From: an uncultured Lachnospiraceae bacterium
GTDB lineage: Bacteria > Bacillota > Clostridia > Lachnospirales > Lachnospiraceae
Reading direction: 5' to 3'
Length of the DNA stretch: 64,000 nucleotides
Assembly: GCA_900548905.1 (NCBI GenBank)
Contig: URMK01000021.1
Coordinates: 1 to 64,000 of the forward strand
In this document: piece after piece, positions 52,039 through 61,231 of the stretch
How the letters are laid out: each line of letters opens with the position of its first letter
Numbering within the stretch: position 1 is the first letter of the stretch
Made by a program: the position numbers and the translations under genes
Notes under the pieces: generated by a model
What the model saw: the letters and a program-made list of their open reading frames with translations, nothing else
Told to the model about the DNA's origin: nothing
Databases searched by the model: none

Positions 52039-52117
52039 CAGAAGCACAAAAAGGAGTGACTGTTTGTAACAGTTCAGTAAACAAAGTAAAAATAAATCTG
52101 CGAGGGGTAATATTGCC

Positions 52118-53422
52118 ATGTCCCGGAACAAGGATAACCTGTCTGCCAACGATGCATGGAAGGCACTCATTGAAAAATACCATATATTGGAACACGTGGA
52201 AGCGGAAGGCTGCTTTCCGATAAAAGCCAGCCAGATTAAGGAATTCCGGGAACCGCGGCTGATGGCCAAGTGGGACAGCACTGATGCCCTGCCGGAGGTG
52301 CTTCGCAAGAATAAGCTCAATATTCTTCCGGACAGCCGCAGCTCTTATGTAATAGGGGATTTTCTGCTTTACCGGGAGATACCGCCGCTGGATGAACCGG
52401 TTACAAAGATGGAGCATGTGGAGCTTCCTGAATATGAATCCATTGATATTAATAATATCAGCTCGGAGGCCAATGCCATAAATGTATTGCTCCTTTCCGG
52501 CATATTAAATGATTTCCTGGGATCCGGCGAAAATGTCTCCACTTTTAACGGCAGGATGGGAACGGGAAGCTTTACCTTCGCGGTGGATACCTGCAGAGGG
52601 ATCAAACAGCAGATAAGCGTCAATAACGCGCAGTGTGAAATTGACGGCGGATTTGAAAATGAAGATTCTGTAGTCATTATGGAAGCGAAAAATGTGATGC
52701 ACGAGGATTTCCATGTAAGGCAGCTGTACTATCCCTACCGTCTGTGGAAGGACAAGGTGAAGAAACCTGTGCGGCTGGTTTTTTCCGTGTATTATAACCG
52801 GATATACCGTCTGTTCGAATACCGGTTTACATCGCCGGAGGATTATTCCTCTATTGAACTGGTAAGAACCAAGAATTATTCACTCCAGGATACCCGGATT
52901 TCCAGGGATGATTTACTGGAGGTAAGAAAGCGTACGATAGTCCGGACGGACGATAATATGGACAATACAAAGATCCCCTTTATCCAGGCCAATTCCATGG
53001 ACAGGATTATTTCCCTTTTGGAAAATCTGTATGAAAACCCTATGACGGGGCTTCAGATTGCGGAGCTTATGGATTTTGAACCCCGCCAGTCCGATTATTA
53101 TTTCAATGCGGGAAGATACCTCGGCCTGTTTGAAAAGCAGGAGGACGACAGACAGAAGGTGATCTCCCTTACGCCTGCAGGCGTGCGTGTTTTCCGGCTG
53201 AATTACAAGAAACGGCAGCTGAAGCTTGTGGAACTGATTCTCGAGCATGAAATATTCGGTACTTTTTTTGATTCCATGATGCTTACAGGACAGATGCCGG
53301 ATAAAAACAGAATTATCAGTGAAATGAGAAGGCTTCATGTGTGTAACGAAGGCCAGATCGTGCGCAGGGCCGGTTCTGTTTCCGGCTGGCTGAAATGGAT
53401 CAATAATCTTACAAAATTGTAA
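52118..53422 (+). CDS. Orphan PD-(D/E)xK restriction-endonuclease-like protein
   Basis: The 434-aa protein has a central nuclease motif: CEIDGGFENEDSVVIMEAKN, with Glu/Asp, then a strand ending E-x-K (EAK), as in PD-(D/E)xK enzymes. It is followed by VRQLYYPYRLWKD. The C-terminal part has winged-helix features (GLQIAELMDFEPRQSDYYFN). It resembles proteins annotated as type II restriction enzymes, but no methyltransferase gene is near, so either it has a different role or the modification gene is elsewhere. GAGGGG precedes the ATG. Confidence 0.7.
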   Translation: MSRNKDNLSANDAWKALIEKYHILEHVEAEGCFPIKASQIKEFREPRLMAKWDSTDALPEVLRKNKLNILPDSRSSYVIGDFLLYREIPPLDEPVTKMEHVELPEYESIDINNISSEANAINVLLLSGILNDFLGSGENVSTFNGRMGTGSFTFAVDTCRGIKQQISVNNAQCEIDGGFENEDSVVIMEAKNVMHEDFHVRQLYYPYRLWKDKVKKPVRLVFSVYYNRIYRLFEYRFTSPEDYSSIELVRTKNYSLQDTRISRDDLLEVRKRTIVRTDDNMDNTKIPFIQANSMDRIISLLENLYENPMTGLQIAELMDFEPRQSDYYFNAGRYLGLFEKQEDDRQKVISLTPAGVRVFRLNYKKRQLKLVELILEHEIFGTFFDSMMLTGQMPDKNRIISEMRRLHVCNEGQIVRRAGSVSGWLKWINNLTKL

Positions 53423-53523
53423 ATACAAAGTCATGAGAGAAGAGAAGGAGATCGGAAGCCATGAGTGAATTTATGATTTCCGTAAAATAGGCGGTATGCA
53501 GGTCACGGAGGAAGGAAAGAAAG

Positions 53524-53973
53524 ATGAAAAAAGCAAATCTGATTGTTGTGCTTGATAAAGAAAGCAAACATGTCCTTTTATGCAGGAGAAAAAAGAATCC
53601 GTACAAGGGCCTTCTTAATTTCGTGGGCGGAAAGCTGGAGGAAGGAGAGGACAGCTTTACTGCCGCATACAGGGAACTGAGGGAAGAAACGGGGATAACA
53701 CAGGGGGATATCTGCCTGACCTATCTGATGGATCTGACCTATTTTACATGGGATCTGAAGCTGGAAGTCTTTTTCGGATGGCTGAACAGGGATCTGGAGG
53801 TTATAGAAGAGGAAAACGAGCTTCTTTGGTCAGACAGGGAACAGAATTACTTTGATATGACCTGTTATGCGGGGGAAGGCAATATGGGACATATCATGGA
53901 GCAGATCAGACAGTATGAGGAGGAACAGGCATCCGGCCACACGCGTGGCGGTTTACTTGGCCGGATGCGGTAA
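53524..53973 (+). CDS. NUDIX hydrolase, MutT/8-oxo-dGTPase-like
   Basis: The 149-aa protein has a full Nudix box, GGKLEEGEDSFTAAYRELRE with ETGI following, and a core beta sheet starting KANLIVVLDKESKHVLLC. It resembles 8-oxo-dGTP diphosphatases of Firmicutes. The GAGGAAGG before the ATG is good. The gene ends within the dispersed palindromic repeat. Confidence 0.88.
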   Translation: MKKANLIVVLDKESKHVLLCRRKKNPYKGLLNFVGGKLEEGEDSFTAAYRELREETGITQGDICLTYLMDLTYFTWDLKLEVFFGWLNRDLEVIEEENELLWSDREQNYFDMTCYAGEGNMGHIMEQIRQYEEEQASGHTRGGLLGRMR

Positions 53974-53999
53974 CAGTTCGGACTCGTCTGAACTGTTAT
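53970..53999. repeat. Dispersed intergenic palindromic repeat, copy 3
   Basis: GTAACAGTTCGGA and TCTGAACTGTTAT pair around CTCG. The first bases overlap the end of the NUDIX gene. It is placed between convergent genes and could act as a bidirectional terminator although T-runs are absent. Confidence 0.7.
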
Positions 54000-54047
54000 A
54001 AGAAAACGCCTGTCTTGTATTACGGAACCTGTTTGGGTATTGCGTTC

Positions 54048-55001
54048 CTATACGCTATAGGGAAGCTTGGGGAAATGCGTATGTATTTCCGGAACATGGG
54101 GATTGGTATCCGTGTAATTAACGGTGGTAAACATGCCTCCCAGCGTGGGAACGCCATTATTGGTAACATGATGGGGCATATGGCAGTGCATCGGCCAGAC
54201 GCCGGGATTGTCGGCGATAAATTCAATGTCCCAGGTCTCTCCGGAAGCTACCAGAATGGTATTTTTGCAGATTTGGGCATTAGGAGAGATGGGAAAACCG
54301 TCCGCACCTGTAACCCGGAACTGATGGCCGTGCAGATGGATGGGATGATGGTGCATCTGGATATTGCCGAAACGTATCCGAACCAGATCGCCGCAGTCCA
54401 CCTGCAGAGGGAGCGTCTGTGGATAGGCTTTTCCATTAATGGTAAAGAAATTGAACATCGGCTTTACAAAAGTCAGCGGATAGGTACCCGGGGTGAGATC
54501 CCCCCAGGGAAGTTCATTTACGGCCCATTCCTGCAGGATACAGAGATAATCCTTATCCGGCCCGGGACACTGTGTACAGGGATTTTCCACAATCAGCCCG
54601 CCGAAGAGGCCGGCATTATCCTGAATAGGGACTTCCACATGGGAGTGATACAAATAGGTACCAGGTGGATTCCGTATCGTAAAGGAGTAGTCGAAATATT
54701 CCCCCGGATTGATGTAGGGAGAAGGCTCCAGAGGCGGTACGCCGTCCATAACGTTCGGAACCTCAAGCCCGTGCCAGTGGACACTGGTGCGGTGGGGAAG
54801 GTGATTGATGACCCGGAAGGTGACTTTATCTCCGGGATATACATGGATCGTGGGACCGGGCGTGGATCCGTTGTAGCCCCATGCTTTCACAACGATACCG
54901 TCAACCAGCTCCCACAGCACTTCCTCTGCCGTCAATTCAAAGAATTTTCTCCCGTTCACAAAAGTGCAGGGCAAATCCGATATGCCTGGTGTTATTACCA
55001 T
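54048..55001 (-). CDS. Multicopper oxidase, laccase/CotA-like
   Basis: The protein (about 317 aa from the ATG at 55001, after AAGGATGAAG) has all copper sites: HWHGLEVPN, GTYLYHSHVEV, HHHPIHLHGHQF and MHCHMPHHV. It would oxidise phenolic or metal substrates with reduction of oxygen. It is shorter than CotA (about 510 aa), i.e. a two-domain type. The frame stays open to 55106 and an earlier start is possible. No signal peptide is clear. An oxygen-using enzyme is surprising in an anaerobe. Confidence 0.85.
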   Translation of the reverse strand: MVITPGISDLPCTFVNGRKFFELTAEEVLWELVDGIVVKAWGYNGSTPGPTIHVYPGDKVTFRVINHLPHRTSVHWHGLEVPNVMDGVPPLEPSPYINPGEYFDYSFTIRNPPGTYLYHSHVEVPIQDNAGLFGGLIVENPCTQCPGPDKDYLCILQEWAVNELPWGDLTPGTYPLTFVKPMFNFFTINGKAYPQTLPLQVDCGDLVRIRFGNIQMHHHPIHLHGHQFRVTGADGFPISPNAQICKNTILVASGETWDIEFIADNPGVWPMHCHMPHHVTNNGVPTLGGMFTTVNYTDTNPHVPEIHTHFPKLPYSV

Positions 55002-55106
55002 AAATACTTCATCCTTACAGTTAGGTGTTGCTACAATATATTTTATATTCCGCAAAATATGACTTAAGAAAAGGTACATCCTGCAGAAAGCAGTTTTTAC
55101 ATTCAC

Positions 55107-55469
55107 CCTAACAGATGATCAAGGAATGTAATATATTCGGTAAGAAAAACGGCAAGTTCATCGTCCAGGCTTTCCTATGAAAATTCAAGAATTCTTTTTA
55201 TTTCGCATGAGACAATGGGATTTTGTATTTATGAATTATCATCATGAAACCAGACAGGGTACCTGTTTATTACAGAAATAAGCAGGGGGAAGGCAGGAAA
55301 ATCATTCTATGGTACAATGTTTAAGAAACCATGATGTATTGCGGTATTGGTAATTGCATTCAAGCTGTGTATTGTACTTGTTAAACTGTGTATATTAATC
55401 ATTTTGTTTAACGGCCGGATGTTATGAGCAAGGAAATGGGATAGGGTTAGGGAAAGGGAAAACAGAAAT
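55107..55469. other. Intergenic region without recognised features
   Basis: This 360-bp AT-rich stretch lies between divergent genes and should contain both promoters. I see no clear -35/-10 pair, repeat, RNA or open frame. Confidence 0.4.
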
Positions 55470-56393
55470 ATGGCAAAGGAAAACGATAATAATTTAGAAA
55501 AGAAGGCAATATCCGAAAATATATTAAAAGGCTGGGGCATAACCGGAGAAGCAGAACAGATTTATAATACGACCTGGCGTATAGAAGACAAATACATTCT
55601 GAAACGTTATGAGGATCTGGAAACACTGAAGAAAAACGGAGAAATCCTTACCGTCCTTTATGAAATGGGAATTCCTGCTGCGCAGGTTATCCCGGCAAAA
55701 TCCGGGGAGTTTTATGTGTGCCGGGACGGCCGGTATTATATGCTGACCAAAAAGCTGCCTGGAAATAAGGAAACCGATATAAGGCAGGAAGGTATGGCGG
55801 TGAAAATGGGGGAAATCCTGGGCCGTTTGCACCTGGCCTTTCAAAAGTGCGGGGATCGTCTGGAGTTTTGTGACAACAGCCTCCTGGATGAAATGAACGG
55901 CTGGGTTGCCGAGAGTCTGTTACGGGAAAAGTGGCTGGAGGAGGGGAGCTTCCGCAGGGCCGTCAGCCATTTACAGGAGGGGTATGAAGCATTGCCCAGG
56001 CAGTTGATACACAGAGATGTTCATTTCGGTAATTTTTTATTTGATCAGGGAGAATTTTCCGGATATATTGATTTTGACCTGAGTCAGAAAAACATCCGTA
56101 TTTTCGATATCTGCTATTTTCTCACCGGTCTGTTGTCTTCGCAAATTGACAGCGGCGTGAACACGGACGAATGGTTTCGGATTGTGCGGGAGGTGGCAGC
56201 AGGTTATGAGAGGCATATCCCTTTGCTGCCGGAAGAAAAAAGAGCCATACCTTATGTAATGGAAAATATTGAACTGCTTTTTGCCGCTTTTTTCAGCCGG
56301 CCGGAACAAGCGGTTTACAGGGAAAGTGCACTTAAGCTGTTTGATTTTGTGAGCAGACATGAAACACGGCTTCATAAGCTGTTGGAAGAGTAA
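55470..56393 (+). CDS. APH/CotS-like kinase
   Basis: The 307-aa protein has a protein-kinase-like APH fold: RIEDKYILKRYEDLETLKKN with the ATP-binding Lys, the catalytic loop LIHRDVHFGNFLF (Asp and Asn), and the metal site GYIDFDLSQKN. It resembles spore-coat CotS/YtaA-type or homoserine-kinase-like proteins in Firmicutes. The substrate is unknown. GGGAAAACAG precedes the ATG only weakly. Confidence 0.82.
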   Translation: MAKENDNNLEKKAISENILKGWGITGEAEQIYNTTWRIEDKYILKRYEDLETLKKNGEILTVLYEMGIPAAQVIPAKSGEFYVCRDGRYYMLTKKLPGNKETDIRQEGMAVKMGEILGRLHLAFQKCGDRLEFCDNSLLDEMNGWVAESLLREKWLEEGSFRRAVSHLQEGYEALPRQLIHRDVHFGNFLFDQGEFSGYIDFDLSQKNIRIFDICYFLTGLLSSQIDSGVNTDEWFRIVREVAAGYERHIPLLPEEKRAIPYVMENIELLFAAFFSRPEQAVYRESALKLFDFVSRHETRLHKLLEE

Positions 56394-56395
56394 AT

Positions 56396-56563
56396 GATGA
56401 GGAGAAGGGGATGCCGGGATTCGGAGATTTGCCCCTCTTTCTGCCTGTTCCGAAACGATTGATGAATCCTATCGGATATGGCGGGAGCTGGTGGAAGAAT
56501 TGCAGGAAATTGTGAAGACTGAAGATAGTGCAGGTTACGGCGTGTCAAGAAAGGAGGAACTAT
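56396..56563 (+). other. Possible gene remnant
   Basis: A frame without ATG ends ESYRIWRELVEELQEIVKTE and then SRKEEL; its TGA overlaps the next start. Composition looks coding, so it may be the end of a lost gene. No family recognised. Confidence 0.25.
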
Positions 56564-57584
56564 GAAATTAAGCAATTCTTCTTTTTTAAGAGCAAAAGAA
56601 TTTATATATAATCATGGAAGAAAAATTGATATAGCATGGTTTGAGTATCACTTCATTCACCATTCCACGGAAGTGTTTATGAAGATCTTGGAAGGGTACC
56701 AATATGAAAATGGAGGATTTGGGGGACTTGTTACAGAATTTGAATATGCAGGTCCCTGTTTAAAAAGTACGGAACATGCTTTTCGTTATATATTTGGTTT
56801 AAAAGAAAGGCCAGATGCAGGAAATCCGACCATACAGAAAATGATGAAATATATTTTGGAAAGATATCAGCCAGAACTAGGTTGCTGGGGAAATTTACTT
56901 GTACCTGAGGTAAATGAAGCGCTACACGTCTGGTGGTGGGAATATAAGAATATAGAAATTTATTATAAAGATTTTGATAGTCAGGTTAAATGCTATAATC
57001 CGAATGGACAGGCGGCATTAGCAGCATTTGTGGCATTATACAGTGAACTGATCTCTCAAAAAAAATATAAGGAAATAATATCTTGTCCTGTGGAGAAAGT
57101 GATCAGATATTTTGATAAAGAATCTCCTTTCTACTGTGAGGTGTCTTCGGATCCCTCCTATGAAGCTGACTACATGGTGCCGTATAACATCAAATGTTAT
57201 CAGCAATTCATAAACTGTTTACAAGCAGATAGTAACATTTACAGGGACGATGCTTTAGTAGAAAGGTTAAAGCAAATTGTAAGCAGGGAACCGACAGCAT
57301 GTATGGAATTAGAAGAAACTGACTGGGCAGATGGATATCATGAGACACCATGTGACATAGTAACGGATCCTGACAGTTTTTTGTATCCATTTGTTAAGAA
57401 GGAAGTAGATGGGGCACTGGATTATTTAATCCGCCGCCAAGATAAGGATGGGGGCTGGCACTTGACTTATCAATTCGGAGAACAAGATGAATTCCGTAAA
57501 TTAGAAAGACAATACGAAGCCAATATGACGGTTTTGTATCTGGCAGAACTAAAAAACTTCCACAGAATTGACATAGATGTATGA
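56562..57584 (+). CDS. Protein with prenyltransferase/squalene-cyclase-like helical repeats
   Basis: The 340-aa protein contains QW-like motifs of (alpha/alpha)6 barrel proteins: YQYENGGFGGLV, LGCWGNLLVP and RRQDKDGGWHLTYQFG near the end. It lacks the DxDD motif of cyclases, so catalysis is uncertain. It is more AT-rich than its neighbours, suggesting transfer. AAGGAGGAACT precedes the ATG. Confidence 0.6.
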   Translation: MKLSNSSFLRAKEFIYNHGRKIDIAWFEYHFIHHSTEVFMKILEGYQYENGGFGGLVTEFEYAGPCLKSTEHAFRYIFGLKERPDAGNPTIQKMMKYILERYQPELGCWGNLLVPEVNEALHVWWWEYKNIEIYYKDFDSQVKCYNPNGQAALAAFVALYSELISQKKYKEIISCPVEKVIRYFDKESPFYCEVSSDPSYEADYMVPYNIKCYQQFINCLQADSNIYRDDALVERLKQIVSREPTACMELEETDWADGYHETPCDIVTDPDSFLYPFVKKEVDGALDYLIRRQDKDGGWHLTYQFGEQDEFRKLERQYEANMTVLYLAELKNFHRIDIDV

Positions 57585-57707
57585 GGCACCTTTATATAAT
57601 AAAATTTTTTCTCTAGTAGGCGGAACGTTGGGAACATCATCTGGCTTAAGGGCACCCCTTATCCGTATACCCTGTTCCTGGAATTGCATTAAGATACCGG
57701 TGATCAA

Positions 57708-57749
57708 AGTAAACGCCTGTGCCGTTCTTATGCCGCACGGGCGTTTACT
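57708..57749. terminator. Hairpin between convergent genes
   Basis: AGTAAACGCC (57708-57717) pairs with GGCGTTTACT (57740-57749), with inner GTGC/GCAC. It lies between the convergent helical-repeat and MerR genes and may stop both. T-runs are short. Confidence 0.55.
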
Positions 57750-57832
57750 GCAATCATAACACCATTCTCTTTACGGCCATCCAGCCGGTCGTTTCCTTGT
57801 TTCTCTTTCGGCGTCTACCAAAGCCCGGCCTT

Positions 57833-58723
57833 CTAGCCCTTTTTCATGACCAGATTGTAATTCGAATCATAGTACAGCCCCAGGTCATTGCAGATCCGGT
57901 CGTTAATCTGCATCAGTGCGTCATGATATTTTTTGTAGTCCGGGGACAGGCGGCTCATGTTAGGAATGAAAATATCGTTATACCCGCAGTCCTGCAGCCG
58001 TTTCATAAATCTGCGTTGGGAAAGGAAGGCAGGATGATATTTGAAGAAGAAACTGTTTTTCATCCGCACATTTTGTTTTGTTTTTTCCCGCAGCTTCCGG
58101 TATTCTTCCTCTGTGGGAGAGGAGAGCTGCCGTAGCTGCTCCTCCATCCGCGCTGCGGCCTGTTCCATGCCCGGTTTGGGGAGAAGGTACATCAGACAGC
58201 TGCTGATCCGCATGAACAGTGGAATACGGATATTGACATTGTCCCAAAATGCGAGGATATTCTGATAAGCTTCCTGCTGTTCCGGGGTGGTGATGGTGAT
58301 TTGCAGATAGGGCTGGAAATGGTTCATAAAAAAGTAACCGAAAAAGCCGGGCAGCATATCATGCATGGCATCGGCTATGCTGCGGTAATCCACTGCCTGA
58401 TTCAGTGCATCCGCGTTTTTATCCGTCATAAATTGACGCAGGGCTTCCAGTTCTTTCTGATTTTCCAGGGAAAGGGCCTTTTTTTCTTCATAAATATGCT
58501 CCAGAAGCTGTGTGTCCGCTCCCGACAGCAGTGCGCGGATGGAGGATATGCCGATCCCCAGCTTCCTGTAGGCGGATATTTCTTTCAGGGTATTGATATC
58601 CTCCTCCGTATAATTTCTGTAACCATTCGTGTCCTTCCTGATATGGAGAAGTCCCTGCTCCTCGTAATATTTAACTGCCCGCTTGCTTAGTCCGGCCTGT
58701 TCAGCCGCCTCGTTGATTTTCAT
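57833..58723 (-). CDS. MerR-family transcriptional regulator
   Basis: The 296-aa protein starts MKINEAAEQAGLSKRAVKYY, a typical MerR wing-helix, followed by RKDTNGYRNYTEEDINTLKE and a dimerisation helix. The C-terminal 170 residues form an effector domain without conserved Cys, so a metal ligand is unlikely. AGAAGGGAGGC precedes the ATG. Its promoter has the 19-bp spacer of MerR-controlled genes. Confidence 0.88.
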   Translation of the reverse strand: MKINEAAEQAGLSKRAVKYYEEQGLLHIRKDTNGYRNYTEEDINTLKEISAYRKLGIGISSIRALLSGADTQLLEHIYEEKKALSLENQKELEALRQFMTDKNADALNQAVDYRSIADAMHDMLPGFFGYFFMNHFQPYLQITITTPEQQEAYQNILAFWDNVNIRIPLFMRISSCLMYLLPKPGMEQAAARMEEQLRQLSSPTEEEYRKLREKTKQNVRMKNSFFFKYHPAFLSQRRFMKRLQDCGYNDIFIPNMSRLSPDYKKYHDALMQINDRICNDLGLYYDSNYNLVMKKG

Positions 58724-58746
58724 AGCGAAGCCTCCCTTCTAAGAGG

Positions 58747-58777
58747 ATTGTAAACCAATACGCCGCGTACAGGTCAA
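58747..58777 (-). promoter_or_regulatory. MerR-type promoter with 19-bp spacer
   Basis: On the minus strand TTGACC (58777-58772) and TACAAT (58752-58747) are separated by 19 bp, which contains the palindrome TACGC-G-GCGTA. This long spacer with a central dyad is the hallmark of MerR regulation and suggests autoregulation. Confidence 0.8.
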
Positions 58778-58816
58778 GAGGAAAGTTATAGTAACCGTTA
58801 AAAATCAGAAAATACC

Positions 58817-58845
58817 TTGACGGCAGGAGGCAGCAGGCGTATTAT
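58817..58845 (+). promoter_or_regulatory. Promoter of the TetR gene
   Basis: TTGACG (58817-58822) and TATTAT (58840-58845) are 17 bp apart. The operator at 58854 lies just downstream, so the regulator probably represses its own gene. Confidence 0.75.
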
Positions 58846-58853
58846 ATAGTAAA

Positions 58854-58868
58854 TGAATGATTCATTCA
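58854..58868. promoter_or_regulatory. TetR operator 1
   Basis: TGAATGATTCATTCA is a perfect 7-1-7 palindrome placed between the -10 box and the start codon. Confidence 0.75.
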
Positions 58869-58880
58869 CTTGGAGGCGTT

Positions 58881-59549
58881 ATGGAAAACGAAAGAATAAA
58901 AGCGATACACGATGCGGCGGTCCGCCTGTTTCTGCAGCAGGGTTATGCACGGACGCAGATCAGCCATATTGCCAGGGAAGTGGGGGTTTCTGTGGGAACC
59001 ATTTACCATGATTTTACAGGGAAGCAGGAAATCATGCATTTTGTACTGAAAGGTACAATCACTCCCGGCTTTCTGGACAGGGAATTTGAAAGGCCGGTGA
59101 CAGATGAACTGTTTCAGGGACTGGAAGACGAAATCATGGCTGTTTTCCGGAAATCGGCGGATGCTTTTTCCGGAAGGTTCAGAGAGGGCAGCGAAAACTA
59201 TGATTTTGCTTCCCTCATATCAGATGCTTTTGATATGCTGGCCCAATATGCGGTGGGATGTCTGTTTATTGAAAAGAACCAGTTTGATTTTCCGGCGCTT
59301 GCCCGGGATTACAGAGAATATCGGAAGCGTTTTTTTACTGCCATGACGGATTATCTTACCATATTTATGGAAAAAGGGATGATAAGGCCATTGGAAAACA
59401 AGGAGCTTACCACAGTGCTGATTGTGGAGCAGCTGGCGTGGTGGGCAATGGATATGCGGTATAACTCCTTTGAAGCGCATCCAATATCACTGGAGGATGC
59501 AAAAAATGTGTGCATGGATAACCTGATCCATGCGTATGTGCAAAGATAG
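58881..59549 (+). CDS. TetR/AcrR-family transcriptional regulator
   Basis: The 222-aa protein starts MENERIKAIHDAAVRLFLQQ and has the TetR helix-turn-helix YARTQISHIAREVGVSVGTI with YHDFTGKQEI. The C-terminal ligand domain is unassigned. The ATG at 58881 follows GGAGGCGTT; an in-frame ATG at 58857 lies within the operator. Identical operators flank the gene, so it probably controls itself and the lipoprotein gene downstream. Confidence 0.88.
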   Translation: MENERIKAIHDAAVRLFLQQGYARTQISHIAREVGVSVGTIYHDFTGKQEIMHFVLKGTITPGFLDREFERPVTDELFQGLEDEIMAVFRKSADAFSGRFREGSENYDFASLISDAFDMLAQYAVGCLFIEKNQFDFPALARDYREYRKRFFTAMTDYLTIFMEKGMIRPLENKELTTVLIVEQLAWWAMDMRYNSFEAHPISLEDAKNVCMDNLIHAYVQR

Positions 59550-59598
59550 CTGAAATTAACAGGGCAGGGTGCCCTTTTAATTTTACTTCAAATATGAA

Positions 59599-59613
59599 TG
59601 AATGATTCATTCA
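59599..59613. promoter_or_regulatory. TetR operator 2
   Basis: An exact copy of the 15-bp palindrome TGAATGATTCATTCA lies 110 bp before the lipoprotein gene. Confidence 0.75.
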
Positions 59614-59725
59614 ACACATCTGGCCATATTCGGGCTTTCCGGGATCGCTATAAAAAGATTCGATTCATCTTCCCGGAAAGAAGCCAATACCAGATGAAGT
59701 GCTTTCAGCACGGATTGGAGAGGAA

Positions 59726-60646
59726 ATGATTAAAAAATGGAAAAAAACGATAGCGGGATGTGTTTTCCTGTTTGCGGGTATTCTCGTTACCGGCTGTTCC
59801 GGTTGGGAAGAAGAACGCATGGTAAATGAAATGGTTTTCGATTTACGGGGGATATCGGAGCTTGCGGTTACCTATGATGAGGATATGATACTTTTCTATG
59901 AAGGCCGGGGAGAGAAACTGGTGGTCCGGGAATATATGACGGAAAATAAGCGGCGATATTATGCCGATACTGACATGGAAAACAGCCGAATCCATATCAG
60001 TGAGGGAAAAAGGCCGTTTTTTAAAGCCGGATTTACCTGCCGGGTAGAGGTCTGGCTGCCGGCCTCCTATGACCGGGATCTTACTGTTATCACAACAGAT
60101 GGTGAGATAGACATGTCGCAGCTGAAACTGAATCTGGATACCCTGCGTGCGGAAACCACTTCCGGCCGGATACGTCTGGAACAGGTGGAGGCATCCCGCC
60201 TGGAGTTTGCATCCACAAGGGGAAGCCTGGATTTGGGCCGTATCTGTGCCGGAGATATTAAGATACATACTACAGAGGGAATGGTGAAGATATCCCGCCT
60301 GGAAGGAAAAGTGAATTATACCACTACCCATGGAAGCCTGGAGGTGGACGAAGCTGTAGGCAGCGGGGGATATCATACCTCCAATGACGGCCTGCTGCAG
60401 ATCCGCTATGTGAAGGCGGACGGGGATTTACAGCTTTATAATAAAAACGGAGATATCCGGCTTACACTTCCTCCCGCACTCGGGTTTCACCTGGAAGCGG
60501 TGAGCAAAAACGGTTCCGTGGCTGCAGATTTCGGGATGGAGGAAAAGGCGGAAAAAGGATGGATAAAAGGTACAAATGGCGATTCCCCCTATGTGAAGAT
60601 CCGTCTGGAGTCCCGGAACGGAAATTTGATAATAAAAAAAGGATAA
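59726..60646 (+). CDS. DUF4097-type beta-helix lipoprotein
   Basis: The 306-aa protein has a lipoprotein signal (KKTIAGCVFLFAGILVTGCS, Cys about residue 27) and then a repetitive beta structure typical of DUF4097 proteins: TTDGEIDMSQLKLNLDTLRA, TTSGRIRLEQVEASRLEFAS, TTHGSLEVDEAVGSGG, SKNGSVAADFG. Such proteins are often encoded beside PadR/TetR regulators and envelope-stress transporters. The ATG at 59726 follows GGAGAGGAA. It would be anchored outside the membrane. Confidence 0.82.
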   Translation: MIKKWKKTIAGCVFLFAGILVTGCSGWEEERMVNEMVFDLRGISELAVTYDEDMILFYEGRGEKLVVREYMTENKRRYYADTDMENSRIHISEGKRPFFKAGFTCRVEVWLPASYDRDLTVITTDGEIDMSQLKLNLDTLRAETTSGRIRLEQVEASRLEFASTRGSLDLGRICAGDIKIHTTEGMVKISRLEGKVNYTTTHGSLEVDEAVGSGGYHTSNDGLLQIRYVKADGDLQLYNKNGDIRLTLPPALGFHLEAVSKNGSVAADFGMEEKAEKGWIKGTNGDSPYVKIRLESRNGNLIIKKG

Positions 60647-60904
60647 GGGATCAACCTCTGGAGCGGCTGTATACGATCCGGGGAAAAAGGTACCCGCTCC
60701 TTTGCACCTGCTGCAGCGGAGTATAGACCAAATACCTGCAGATTTTAGTCCATTGTGCTTGCTGTGGGATATTTATATTTCTTATGATAAGATGACATAC
60801 AGTTGTCATATTATGTATGTTACTATGAAAAAGGATTTAGATAAATGTAACACTTCATTTCGGACCGGACGGTCACAGATAAGCAGGAAGAAAGGGGTTT
60901 AAAA

Positions 60905-61177
60905 ATGGAAGAAAGATATTGCCAGAGCTGCGGCATGCCAATGGGTGAAACGGAGGAATTGTATGGGACGGAGGCGGATGGGAGCAGGAGCAGCGACTAT
61001 TGTTCCTATTGCTATCAGAATGGTGCCTTCACGGCGGAATGTACCATGGAAGAAATGATTGAAATATGCATTCCTCCCATGCTGGAGGCAAACCGCGATA
61101 TGAAAGCAGAAACAGCTCGGGAGATGATGCAGAACTGGTTTCCTTCCCTGAAACGCTGGAATGGGCAGGCGCTCTGA
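60905..61177 (+). CDS. Zinc-ribbon protein
   Basis: The 90-aa protein has CQSCGMPMGETEELYG and YCSYCYQNGAF, a four-Cys zinc ribbon (Zn_ribbon_2-type), and a helical C-terminus ending RWNGQAL. Proteins of this sort are often fused to or encoded beside AraC/GyrI-like proteins; here a convergent AraC gene follows. AAAGGGGTTTAAAA precedes the ATG. Confidence 0.8.
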   Translation: MEERYCQSCGMPMGETEELYGTEADGSRSSDYCSYCYQNGAFTAECTMEEMIEICIPPMLEANRDMKAETAREMMQNWFPSLKRWNGQAL

Positions 61178-61231
61178 ACCGTTGGGACGGAGCAGGGGAA
61201 CGGAAGCTGCTGGAAAAATGGAATCCGGAGG

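Noticed and set aside
54015..55067. 350-codon plus-strand open frame opposite the multicopper oxidase
   Set aside because: The minus strand encodes all copper motifs; the plus frame is its antisense shadow.
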